Source: Oscillospiraceae bacterium
GTDB lineage: Bacteria; Bacillota; Clostridia; Oscillospirales; Oscillospiraceae
Length of the DNA stretch: 64,000 bases
Assembly (NCBI GenBank): GCA_015067565.1
Contig: SVMF01000002.1
Span: 62,001 to 126,000 of the forward strand
Direction: 5' to 3'
Shown here: piece by piece, positions 1-7,255 of the stretch
How positions within the stretch are numbered: position 1 is the stretch's first letter
Layout: every line of letters begins with the position of its first letter
Program-made: the position numbers and the translations under genes
The notes under the pieces: model-generated
The model's input: the letters and a program-made list of their open reading frames with translations, nothing else
Told to the model about the DNA's origin: nothing
Databases searched by the model: none

Positions 1-342
1 CTTACCGAAGCGACGGCCGACGACCTCGGGGATGGTGACAGCCATCGTCTTGCGGATCTTGGGAGCGAAATAGGCCAGGGGGATCATTGCGACTGCAGCG
101 GCCAGAACGTACCAACAGGCACTCATGCCCCAATCGCCAAAAGCCTTTGCGGCCAGACCGGTGGTAGAGCCGCCGCCAACATTGTTGGCAGACAGAGAGA
201 ATGCGACCATGAACAGACCCATTCTGCGGCCTGCGATCATGTAGTCCTTGCTGTCGTTGATCTGCTTCTTGCCGACGAGCCAGCCGACGAACATCATGGC
301 AGCCATGTACACAACAACAATAATCAGGGGTAAAGTTTGCAT
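1..342 (-). CDS. Sodium:solute symporter family protein (5' part only)
   Basis: Only the first 114 residues are inside the window; the gene runs off the left edge, while family members are usually about 480-500 residues. The start ATG (340-342) is preceded by a strong AGGAGG site. The N-terminus has a hydrophobic helix, then GWLVGKKQ and DYMIAGRRMG, followed by SANNVGGGSTTGLAAKAFG. This is the pattern at TM1 to TM2 of the SSS (proline/pantothenate/sialic acid) family, where the glycine- and serine-rich unwound helix binds Na+ and substrate. Function: Na+-coupled uptake of an organic solute at the cytoplasmic membrane. The substrate cannot be named from this fragment. Confidence 0.85.
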   Translation of the reverse strand, partial: MQTLPLIIVVVYMAAMMFVGWLVGKKQINDSKDYMIAGRRMGLFMVAFSLSANNVGGGSTTGLAAKAFGDWGMSACWYVLAAAVAMIPLAYFAPKIRKTMAVTIPEVVGRRFGK

Positions 343-794
343 GATTTTTCCTCCTCTTAATGCTTTTTTCGGCTGCCCGAACACGAGGTCAGGAAAGCCT
401 TGGACGGCAAAATTTATGTCCAATGCTATTATAGCAACATTTTTGTCAGTTGTAAAGGAAAAACCTTGGCTAAATCGCCATCAAAATACACAAGGATTCT
501 TGTGTTTTTTGGCAATAATGCATATTTTTGTATTCTTACGACGCAGGAAGAGAAACTCTCGAGCATCGATCTTTATGCAACCGGACAAATTTTGAATAAG
601 ACGATAGATTTTTGACGATGAGACGCAGATCAATACCATAATTACGAAAAGCTTTCATCCTATATTTTCCCCTCCGTATGATACCGTAGCCACATCATAC
701 ACAAAAACAACCAAAAAGTAAAGAAACGCAGTATAAAACTCCTTGCCTTACAGATAATAACAGCACAATTTGAAACTTAAGGAGAAATGGATAT
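343..794. other. Intergenic region between symporter and spoVT-like gene
   Basis: 452 bp with no convincing gene. It holds the minus-strand symporter promoter and a small hairpin at 488-505 (ACACAAG arms, loop, then a run of six T on the plus strand). That hairpin resembles a terminator but has no upstream plus-strand gene to serve. Short reading frames here have no ribosome-binding site and AT-driven composition, so I do not call them. Confidence 0.5.
428..456 (-). promoter_or_regulatory. Probable sigma-A promoter of the symporter gene
   Basis: Read on the minus strand, TTTACA (456-451) and TATAAT (433-428) are separated by 17 bp. This places transcription start about 80 bp before the symporter ATG. 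Confidence 0.55.
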
Positions 795-974
795 ATGAAA
801 GCAACCGGTATTGTTCGCAGAATTGACGACCTTGGGCGTGTGGTCATTCCCAAAGAAATCCGCAGAACGCTGCGTATCCGCGAGGGCGACCCGTCACAGA
901 CAACATTGGAAGCCTGGCAAGCCTTCTGCTTCGCCATGCTGGACTTTTCCAAGCGTGCAGGCAATCCTACATAA
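795..974 (+). pseudogene. spoVT: Truncated SpoVT/AbrB-type transcription regulator
   Basis: Codes for 59 residues from ATG 795 (AAGGAG upstream) to TAA 972. Residues 1-33 match the N-terminal swapped-hairpin DNA-binding domain of SpoVT almost ideally: MKATGIVRRIDDLGRVV, then IPKEIRRTLRIREGDP. Homology stops abruptly at about base 893. The next 26 residues do not look like SpoVT, and the last strand of the DNA-binding fold plus the whole GAF-like C-terminal domain (full length about 180 residues) are missing. The stop codon overlaps the left end of a structured repeat. SpoVT tunes sigma-G-dependent forespore genes. This copy is probably a remnant, although a short DNA-binding fragment could still be made. 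Confidence 0.75.
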
Positions 975-1227
975 TGCGTACTGAACAACGCGAAAGCCCT
1001 TGCAAGCCAAAGCTTTCAGGGCTGTTTTGCGTTGTTCGAGTGCAAGGTTTTGGCGGTAAAACCGCTAAAAACCTTGCACATTTCGCACGAGCGTTGCGAT
1101 GCTCGTGCGAAAATACGCATTGTTTACATGTCTGAATCGTGCAAAAACGGTTAAAAGAGCCGTTTTTGCACGATTGCACAGCAAAGCTGTGCGAATAAGC
1201 CGCAGTAGCGACTTATTCAGCAGACAT
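974..1227 (+). mobile_element. Double-cloverleaf repeat element, full copy A
   Basis: Non-coding element of 254 bp. Domain 1 is closed by ATGCGTA (974-980) with TACGCAT (1114-1120) and holds three hairpins: 983-1037, 1041-1078 and 1082-1111. Domain 2 is closed by ATGTCTG (1128-1134) with CAGACAT (1221-1227) and holds hairpins 1137-1173, 1176-1192 and 1193-1218. The domains are separated by TGTTTAC (1121-1127). A perfect direct repeat TACATA flanks the element (968-973 and 1228-1233), as expected for a target-site duplication. It has no coding capacity and would need a transposase in trans. Copies B and C are in the opposite orientation. Confidence 0.85.
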
Positions 1228-1270
1228 TACATAGGCCTTGCTTGAAGCAGAAATTTTATATTTTGCCATC

Positions 1271-1310
1271 AAAAAACACGCAGGTTCGATGTGTTCGAAC
1301 CTGCGTGTTT
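1271..1310 (-). terminator. Intrinsic terminator of the wHTH-GHKL-STAS gene
   Basis: Near-perfect palindrome with arms CACGCAGGTTCG and CGAACCTGCGTG, followed on the minus strand by a run of T. It begins directly at the stop codon of the minus-strand gene, and its symmetry would let it also act on the plus strand. Confidence 0.85.
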
Positions 1311-1311
1311 T

Positions 1312-2322
1312 TTACGATGTGACGTGCTGATACATTTTCGTGACAGCCTCGTTCATGTTCACGGGGGTCAGGAGAATTTGCGGATGGGCGTTTTGGAAGA
1401 CAACAAAAATTTGGTGCGCAAAGCCCTGCCCCATCCATTCCAAACCTTCAAAGTCGAGAATGACTTCTTCGAAATTGTCCAGACGATTGCAGACACGCTT
1501 CGCCTGCGAACGGGAAACCGGGGAAGTATCAAACATATTCTTCAGAGGCACACGGGTTTTTGTGAAGCCGCCATCGACATTGGCATACAGATCAAAAACT
1601 TCCTGCGTCCTCTTTTGCGTGAAGTTTGATAACTCCATAAATACACTTGTTCCGCATTGCTGATGCTGTGGAATGCTGATGATGGAATTGCTTTCGTATT
1701 TGTTCCCCAAGAAAATTTTCTGATCGGACAGGATCATAAAAGAATCCATCAGCTTCGAACTAAAGAAAATGCCTTCACCGGAATGATTTTCAGAATCGGT
1801 AGTCAGCTTGCCTTTGAACAATTCGCCAATGGCATCGTCCAAGGTGTCGAAGTCAAAATGATCTTTGATTTTTTTGAAAATTCCAACACCATCATCGGTG
1901 ATGAGGACCGAGGTCGACAGATAACTCTGCGTAACCAGCAGATGGAGGTTTTCTGCGTTGGAGTGGTCCATGACATTGTTGATCATCTCGCTGAAGGTGT
2001 ATGCCCAGATTTCACGGACATTGGATGCAAAATCTGCGATGTGCTGTTTGAAGTATGTGTCATACGCGTAGGTGTCGCTGTCCAGATGTCCTTCGGATCG
2101 CTTCAGACTATAGCGATACTCCTGGGTTATAAGCTCATATACACCTCGTCTTACTCGCTGAATAATGTTCTCGTCGATCAGCTCTTTGATATATCCATGC
2201 ACGGTTGCTTGGTTAATTCCGAATGTTTCGGAAACGGTTTTTGAGAGAGTTGGATCTCCTTGGTCGATTTTCTCCAGGATATAGCGCCGGATCGTCTGCT
2301 TTTTGTTTTGGTCAAATCGCAT
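1312..2322 (-). CDS. Winged-helix / GHKL ATPase / STAS-like (DUF4325-type) regulatory protein
   Basis: Protein of 336 residues. A winged helix-turn-helix spans about residues 8-62. A GHKL-type ATPase domain follows: N-box SEMINNVMDHS (111-121), G1 box DDGVGI (143-148), and G2-like GEGIFFS (182-188). A C-terminal STAS-like domain lies at about 258-333. There is no histidine-phosphorylation helix, so it is not an ordinary sensor kinase; the layout recalls an anti-sigma-kinase module fused to its own partner-like domain and a DNA-binding head. Start ATG follows GGAGG. Base composition is visibly more AT-rich than neighbouring genes, suggesting acquisition. It lies between inverted copies of the structured repeat. 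Architecture is clear; biological role is unknown, with ATP-dependent transcription control as the inference. Confidence 0.8.
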   Translation of the reverse strand: MRFDQNKKQTIRRYILEKIDQGDPTLSKTVSETFGINQATVHGYIKELIDENIIQRVRRGVYELITQEYRYSLKRSEGHLDSDTYAYDTYFKQHIADFASNVREIWAYTFSEMINNVMDHSNAENLHLLVTQSYLSTSVLITDDGVGIFKKIKDHFDFDTLDDAIGELFKGKLTTDSENHSGEGIFFSSKLMDSFMILSDQKIFLGNKYESNSIISIPQHQQCGTSVFMELSNFTQKRTQEVFDLYANVDGGFTKTRVPLKNMFDTSPVSRSQAKRVCNRLDNFEEVILDFEGLEWMGQGFAHQIFVVFQNAHPQILLTPVNMNEAVTKMYQHVTS

Positions 2323-2344
2323 GGTTCATACCTCCTTCGATATT

Positions 2345-2374
2345 AGTATACCCCATGTGCATCAGGAAAGTCAA
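2345..2374 (-). promoter_or_regulatory. Promoter of the wHTH-GHKL-STAS gene
   Basis: Minus strand TTGACT (2374-2369) and TATACT (2350-2345) with an 18-bp spacer, ending about 25 bp before the GGAGG-ATG. Confidence 0.7.
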
Positions 2375-2401
2375 GTATAATTCGATAGAAATTTGACATA
2401 A

Positions 2402-2460
2402 ACAAATAAATATTTGTTATAAAATTAAATTTGTTTGTCGAAAAATGATTTAAAACAAAT
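2402..2460. promoter_or_regulatory. AT-rich inverted repeats upstream of the wHTH gene (possible operator)
   Basis: ACAAATA-AA-TATTTGT is an inverted repeat with 7-bp arms at 2402-2417, about 28 bp upstream of the -35. A second pair, ATTTGTTT and AAACAAAT, follows within 2428-2460. The shared ATTTGT/ACAAAT word makes them candidate sites for the winged-helix protein encoded next door. This is inference from position and symmetry only. Confidence 0.35.
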
Positions 2461-2492
2461 AACTCCGTCTCGGGGAGAAAAATTGATACTTA

Positions 2493-2565
2493 ATGTGTGC
2501 TGAACAACGCGAAAACCGTTGCAAGCCAAGGCTTTCAAGGATGTTTTGCATTGTTCAGTACGCAT
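2493..2565 (+). mobile_element. Double-cloverleaf repeat, short single-hairpin copy D
   Basis: A 73-bp version with the same ends as domain 1 (ATGTGTGCTGAACAA on the left, TTGTTCAGTACGCAT on the right). It contains only the first hairpin of domain 1, with the CTTTCA core, and lacks the rest of domain 1 and all of domain 2. No clear target duplication is visible. It is either an internal-deletion derivative or a minimal unit of the family. Confidence 0.7.
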
Positions 2566-2605
2566 TATATACCTAAAACACAACGGAAAACCCACACAAA
2601 ACACA

Positions 2606-2649
2606 AAAAAGGACTGCTGCAAAACCTTCATTTTGCAACAGCCTCTTTT
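2606..2649 (-). terminator. Intrinsic terminator downstream of the DHHW gene
   Basis: On the minus strand a stem built on GGCTGTTGCAAAA with TTTTGCAGCAGTCC is followed by TTTTTTG. It is the first terminator after the DHHW stop codon. Transcripts would therefore run through repeat copy B and a second hairpin (2665-2697, GTACAGACG arms) before ending here. Confidence 0.7.
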
Positions 2650-2724
2650 ATCGTAAAATGCCGTACAGACGGACACGACTCCGTGTCGTCTGTACTTCCG
2701 GTGGATCACAGAAAATCTATTTTA

Positions 2725-2979
2725 ATGTCTGCTGAATAAGTCGCTACTGCGGCTTATTCGCACAGCGTTGCTGTGCAATCGTGCAAAAACGGCTCTTTTT
2801 AACCGTTTTTGCACGATTCAGACATGTAAACAATGCGTATTTTCGCACGAGCATCGCAACGCTCGTGCGAAATGTGCAAGGTTTTTAGCGGTTTTACCGC
2901 CAAAACCTTGCACTCGAACAACGCGAAGCAGCCCTGAAAGCTTTGGCTTGCAAGGGCTTTCGCGTTGTTCAGTACGCAT
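2725..2979 (-). mobile_element. Double-cloverleaf repeat element, full copy B
   Basis: 255 bp, inverted relative to copy A and nearly identical to it. On the plus strand, ATGTCTG (2725-2731) closes with CAGACAT (2819-2825); spacer GTAAACA (2826-2832); ATGCGTA (2833-2839) closes with TACGCAT (2973-2979). A perfect 7-bp direct repeat TATTTTA flanks it (2718-2724 and 2980-2986). The right duplicate contains the TAA stop codon of the DHHW gene, so the element landed exactly at the end of that gene and now lies in its 3' untranslated region. Confidence 0.85.
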
Positions 2980-2983
2980 TATT

Positions 2984-4366
2984 TTATTTGACCATGCGGC
3001 CGAGCCAGGAGGCATAGTACGAGGAATTGATCATCATCGGATAATTCAGAATGATACAATCCTTGACCCCCTGATCGCGGACGAACTGCACCAGATCCAT
3101 GCTCGGCTTACCGTCGCGGTTAAACTCTCTCGGATCGATGACGATAACCTTACTGTAATGGCTGGTCAGCCACGGCGCAAAGGCATTGCCATAGGACTCC
3201 TTCAGAAGCACACAGGCAGGGCCTTCGGCATCAGTCTCAATGATGGTGATCGGATGATCGCCGCCGAGGTAGGTCAGGTACTTGTTCGAAACGCTGCTCT
3301 CAATGTAGCAGATCGTGCCGATGGCATAGCCGCTGTTGAGCGTGCTGTCGGTGTAGTAGGTCGTGTTCAGATCGACGAAGGGACGATAAAAATGCAGCGT
3401 GTCGGGATCGTTGACCAGGATCGAGGCCTGCGGATAGCCCGACAGATAGGTGTACATCGAGCCGACAAAATTCGAGTAGCTGCCCGTTTCAAACTTGTCC
3501 AGCGGCTGCACCTCGAAACCGGCCTCTTCGCAGAAGGCGGTATAGGCATAGTATGCGCCAAGCTGCGTCCAGTGATGGTCTGTGCGGAAGTAGACATACT
3601 CGTCGGTGTGCTTGGCCAGAAGCGGATAGGCATCCACAGAGATGACATTTTGACCGAGCTTGCTGTAGGCATAGTCGATCATGGCCTTCTGGTCATTGTT
3701 GCCCGTGCGGTAGTCCTTCGGTGCGTAGAAGGCCGCTGCGTTGGGCACGTCAATGCAGAAGGTGCGCACATCGCTACCCAAAGCGTCGGCGATGGCAGTA
3801 ACCGATTGCGCATAGCTCTCGATCACATCATAGTCCGCATAGGGCACATCCATGGCCCGGTTGCCGACAAGCAGGGCTTGACCGAGATCCTCGGCAGGGG
3901 CGTTCGGCTCGGTAGGCTCCGGGATGGTCTCAGACGGTTCGGTCGGCTCGGTAGATTCGGTCGGAGTCAAGGGATCGGTCGGTGTCGGGGGCACCGTCTC
4001 GGGCGGCAGGGTCTCCGGCGGCGCCTGCTCCAGCGACTCGCCGCCGTGGGCGGCATTGCTCTCAAAATCAATGACGAGCTGCACGTCATCCTCATCGGCC
4101 AGCGCTGTAAAGACATAGAAGCCGTTGAGCGTCTGATTGCTCTCGAGCAGACCCTCGCGGTTCGGGAAGGTGTCACGATAGTAGGCAAGATAGTCCTCAA
4201 ACCAGCTCCCGCGGATCATCGAGCCGAAGCTCAACTCGGGCTTGGTCTTGAGATTGCGGTTTTCCGAGGCGGAGAAGGTCTCGTCGGTGTCCGTCAGGCT
4301 GACGATGCCGACAAGGAGCATCACAACGACGAAAACGGCCGATAAAATGGTATATACTTTTTTCAT
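2984..4366 (-). CDS. DHHW-family secreted/membrane-anchored protein (O-acetylation partner)
   Basis: 460 residues. An N-terminal uncleaved-type signal anchor (residues 4-24) leads to an extracytoplasmic protein. The DHHW signature is at 263-266 in RTDHHWTQLG, typical of DHHW proteins related to the SGNH-like AlgX/AlgJ O-acetylation partners. Residues about 112-158 form a Pro/Thr/Glu-rich low-complexity linker inserted between the N-terminal segment and the catalytic-like domain, which is unusual. GAGGTAGG precedes the ATG. Five bases separate it from the upstream MBOAT gene, so the pair likely transfers acetyl groups onto a cell-surface glycan. The glycan is not identifiable from the sequence. 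Confidence 0.8.
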   Translation of the reverse strand: MKKVYTILSAVFVVVMLLVGIVSLTDTDETFSASENRNLKTKPELSFGSMIRGSWFEDYLAYYRDTFPNREGLLESNQTLNGFYVFTALADEDDVQLVIDFESNAAHGGESLEQAPPETLPPETVPPTPTDPLTPTESTEPTEPSETIPEPTEPNAPAEDLGQALLVGNRAMDVPYADYDVIESYAQSVTAIADALGSDVRTFCIDVPNAAAFYAPKDYRTGNNDQKAMIDYAYSKLGQNVISVDAYPLLAKHTDEYVYFRTDHHWTQLGAYYAYTAFCEEAGFEVQPLDKFETGSYSNFVGSMYTYLSGYPQASILVNDPDTLHFYRPFVDLNTTYYTDSTLNSGYAIGTICYIESSVSNKYLTYLGGDHPITIIETDAEGPACVLLKESYGNAFAPWLTSHYSKVIVIDPREFNRDGKPSMDLVQFVRDQGVKDCIILNYPMMINSSYYASWLGRMVK

Positions 4367-4370
4367 AAGC

Positions 4371-5747
4371 CTACCTCAACTTTCCACCGTAGATGTCGGG
4401 AGCATTGGTCGCACCGATCAGGGAGATGGTGCACAGATACAGCAAAATGCCCATCAGGACGAACAGGCTCAGCACATAGACAAGCTGCTTGGTGGTCAGC
4501 TCCTTGCTCTTGTCATGGAAGAGATTCTTCCAGATCGTGGAAACGATTCTCGGAAGCACGGAGCTTCCGATGACACAGGCTACCAAGAGCAGCAGCGAAT
4601 TTCTCAGCTGCACACCGACCATGGTGCTCCAGAAGCTGTCGAAAACAAAGAGTCTGCCGAAATTCTGTCCGGCAAAAATGACCCAGCCGAAGAGGATCAG
4701 AACGCTGGTGATCGCCCAGCGCACATAGCGGTTGAGCTTCTCGAGCTGCGGCATGATCTGCTTTTCGACCGCCAGCAGGACGAAGAAATACACACCCCAA
4801 AGGACATAATTCCAGCTCGTGCCGTGCCACAGACCCGTCAGCGTCCACACAACGAACATATTGAGGATCTGACGCTTTTTGCCTTTGCGATTGCCGCCGA
4901 GGGGAATGTAGACATAGTCGCGGAAGAAGCTGCTCAGGGACATATGCCAACGGCGCCAAAAATCGGTGATGGAGGTAGCTCCATAGGGGATGTTGAAGTT
5001 CTCACAGAAGCGGAAACCGAAAATGCGTGCCATGCCGATGGCCATATCGCTGCAGCCGGAGAACTCAAAATAGATCTGGAACATGAACATCAGTGCGCAC
5101 AGCCATGCGCCTGCACCGGAAGTATCCTTGGCCAGGCCGGTGATGACATTGCCGCAGTAATCAGCGATCAGCACCTTCTTCGAAAGGCCGAGCACAAAGC
5201 GCATCAGACCTTGGAAAACGGCCTTCCCGTCGGTGCGGCGCTTTGCGATTTGCGGCGCAAAGTCGGCATAGCGCACGATCGGGCCGGTGATGATCTTCGG
5301 GAAAATGAAGGCATACAGCAGCAGGTCGAACAGGCTCTTTGCCGGCTCGTGCTTGCCGCGGTAAATATCCACCTGATAGGCGATCAGGCCGAAGGTGTAA
5401 TACGAGATGCCCAGAGGCAGCACAAAGCGCTCTGCTACAGAAGCATCGGAAACTGTGACGGGCAGGATGATCTGCACCAGCTTCAGCAGCACCAAACAGC
5501 CCAGCGTGATCGCAATCGGCACAAACAGGCTCTTCTTGTCACCTGCACGCACCTGCAGCGAAAAGGCATAATTCACGAAGGTCATTGCGAAAAACAAAAG
5601 CAGATAAATCGGCTGAGCAAGGGCATAAAAGGCCATGCTCGCCACCAGAAGAAAGATGTTTTTGCTGCGCACGGACGGCATCAGGAAGTAGCCGAGGATC
5701 GTCAGCGGCAAAAAGAGGTATAAAAACCAAAGCTCGGAAAATTCCAA
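4371..5747 (-). CDS. MBOAT-family membrane O-acyltransferase (AlgI-like)
   Basis: About 458 residues with some ten hydrophobic helices. It has the MBOAT hallmarks: FWRRWHMSLSSFFRDYVYIPLG in the middle and LTGLWHGTSWNYVLWG carrying the conserved histidine. AlgI-like members move acetyl groups from a cytoplasmic donor across the membrane for O-acetylation of exported polysaccharide, and the downstream DHHW protein is the expected partner. I choose a TTG start at 5747 (LEFSELWF) because AAAGGAGG lies 7 bases upstream; a longer start would put that site inside the gene. The upstream AGCS symporter gene ends only 25 bp away, so the three may share a transcript. Confidence 0.85.
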   Translation of the reverse strand: MEFSELWFLYLFLPLTILGYFLMPSVRSKNIFLLVASMAFYALAQPIYLLLFFAMTFVNYAFSLQVRAGDKKSLFVPIAITLGCLVLLKLVQIILPVTVSDASVAERFVLPLGISYYTFGLIAYQVDIYRGKHEPAKSLFDLLLYAFIFPKIITGPIVRYADFAPQIAKRRTDGKAVFQGLMRFVLGLSKKVLIADYCGNVITGLAKDTSGAGAWLCALMFMFQIYFEFSGCSDMAIGMARIFGFRFCENFNIPYGATSITDFWRRWHMSLSSFFRDYVYIPLGGNRKGKKRQILNMFVVWTLTGLWHGTSWNYVLWGVYFFVLLAVEKQIMPQLEKLNRYVRWAITSVLILFGWVIFAGQNFGRLFVFDSFWSTMVGVQLRNSLLLLVACVIGSSVLPRIVSTIWKNLFHDKSKELTTKQLVYVLSLFVLMGILLYLCTISLIGATNAPDIYGGKLR

Positions 5748-5772
5748 ACGAATTCCTCCTTTGTACAATTGT

Positions 5773-7149
5773 CTATCTCATTTTATCAAACCGTCCGACG
5801 GAATGCAAGCTGATTCGACAGAAATTTTTCTTTGCAAAGCGGGCTCTTGTCTGCCGCACGACGACCCCCTGCAGGCACAGCACAGCGGCGATGTTCGGCA
5901 CAGCCAGAAGGGCATTCATGATGTCGGCGGCCTGCCATGCGGCGCGGACGGAATAGTACGGCGCGGTTGCGATTGCCAGCAGATAGCACAGCCGATATAG
6001 CTTCAGATGCCTGCTTGTCAGATACTGCAGACAGCGCTCGGCGTAAAAGCTCCAGCCGATGATGGTCGCAAAGGCAAAGAAGATCAGACACAGCATCAAA
6101 AGAAGACTTGGCAGACGGCCCGGCCATGGCAGTGCGCTCTGCCACGCAAAATCCGTGATGGCATAGCCTTCCAGCGGCATCGACCAGGCACCCGTGGTCA
6201 CAAGGCACAGCCCCGTCATTGTGCAGATGACGACCGTGTCGATAAATGTGCCCGTCATGCTGATGAGGCCCTGCTTTACCGCGTCTGGATTGTTGGCGCC
6301 AGCCGCGGCAATGGCCGAAGTGCCGAGGCCTGCTTCGTTGGTGAACACGCCCCGTCCGACCCCCATCCGCACGGCCATTTTGAAGCTGATGCCCGAAAAA
6401 GCACCGAGGGCAGCCTTTGGTGCAAATGCACTGCGCATCACGAGGCGCAGCGCCTGCGGAAGCTGATCCCGTGTAAAAAAAAGCACGCTGAGGCAGCAGA
6501 AAATGTAGATGACCGACATCACGGGCACGAGAGTCTGGCAGACATCGCTGATGCGCTTTCCTCCGCCGAGAAGCACAATGGCCGAGGCGGCCGTGACAAT
6601 CGCCCCCGTCACAATGACCGCACCCGAGCGGCCGAGAGCGATGGCAGGCGATGGGAAGAACGCATCCACAGCCGAGGTGATGCTGTTGACCTGCGTCACC
6701 GTGCCGACGCCCAGAATCCCTGCGGCCGCACCGAGGAAGGCATAGATCTGTGCGAGCCATTTCTTACCCAGACCACGCTCGATGTAAGCAAAGGGGCCGC
6801 CGAAGCCGTTTTTCAGACGGTATTTTGCCCCGAGGAAGCACTCGGCATACTGCGTGGCCATGCCCAGAAGGGCAGACAGAACCATCCAGAACAGGGCGCC
6901 CGGCCCACCGAGCGATAGCGCAGTCGCCACGCCGACGATGTTACCGGTGCCGATGGTAGCGGCCAAGGCGGTACAAAGTGCGGCATAGGGCGAGATGCCA
7001 TCACCGCCCGTGGAGCCGAAGGCCAGCTTGAGCGCATAAAAAAGCCGCCGCAACGGCAGCGCACGCAGACGGATCGTGAAGAACAGTCCGACCCCTAAAA
7101 ACACCAGCAGTAGTGGCCATCCCCAGAGGAAATCGTCAAGCTTTTGCAT
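5773..7149 (-). CDS. Alanine/glycine:cation symporter (AGCS) family protein
   Basis: 458 residues from ATG 7149, chosen because GGAGGG lies 7 bases before it; an in-frame ATG at 7164 would place that site in the coding region. Family signatures include GDGISPYAALCTALAATIGTGNIVGVATA near residue 50-80 and GRGVFTNEAGLGTSAIAAA later, the Na+- and substrate-binding helices of AGCS carriers. Function: Na+-dependent uptake of alanine or glycine, D or L form undetermined. It is followed at 25 bp by the MBOAT-DHHW pair in the same direction, and has its own promoter region facing away from the MacB-like ABC gene. Confidence 0.9.
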   Translation of the reverse strand: MQKLDDFLWGWPLLLVFLGVGLFFTIRLRALPLRRLFYALKLAFGSTGGDGISPYAALCTALAATIGTGNIVGVATALSLGGPGALFWMVLSALLGMATQYAECFLGAKYRLKNGFGGPFAYIERGLGKKWLAQIYAFLGAAAGILGVGTVTQVNSITSAVDAFFPSPAIALGRSGAVIVTGAIVTAASAIVLLGGGKRISDVCQTLVPVMSVIYIFCCLSVLFFTRDQLPQALRLVMRSAFAPKAALGAFSGISFKMAVRMGVGRGVFTNEAGLGTSAIAAAGANNPDAVKQGLISMTGTFIDTVVICTMTGLCLVTTGAWSMPLEGYAITDFAWQSALPWPGRLPSLLLMLCLIFFAFATIIGWSFYAERCLQYLTSRHLKLYRLCYLLAIATAPYYSVRAAWQAADIMNALLAVPNIAAVLCLQGVVVRQTRARFAKKNFCRISLHSVGRFDKMR

Positions 7150-7196
7150 AAAATTGCCCTCCATATGAAATAATCTTGAACTTTTACAGATTTCCG

Positions 7197-7225
7197 TTGA
7201 AAAAATATACCGAATCTGCTACAAT
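7197..7225 (+). promoter_or_regulatory. Promoter of the MacB-like ABC transporter gene
   Basis: TTGAAA (7197-7202) and TACAAT (7220-7225) with a 17-bp spacer, 30 bp before the start codon. Confidence 0.65.
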
Positions 7226-7255
7226 ACAGTATCATATTTTATGGGAAAGGTCGGG

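Noticed and set aside
488-511. Terminator-like hairpin with T run
   Set aside because: Correct shape on the plus strand but no plus-strand gene upstream, and the T run is on the wrong side for the symporter transcript.
974-1227. Integron attC-like recombination sites
   Set aside because: The folded hairpins recall attC, but the required RYYYAAC/GTTRRRY core boxes and a cassette array are absent, and target duplications point to transposition.
968-2986. Composite transposon formed by repeat copies A and B around the wHTH-GHKL-STAS gene
   Set aside because: Each copy has its own perfect target duplication (TACATA and TATTTTA). Ends of a single composite would share one outer duplication.
2768-4345. 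Long plus-strand reading frame opposite the DHHW gene
   Set aside because: It is the antisense shadow of a well-supported gene, begins inside a repeat element, and has no ribosome site. The translation is arginine/valine/glycine-rich without recognisable domains.
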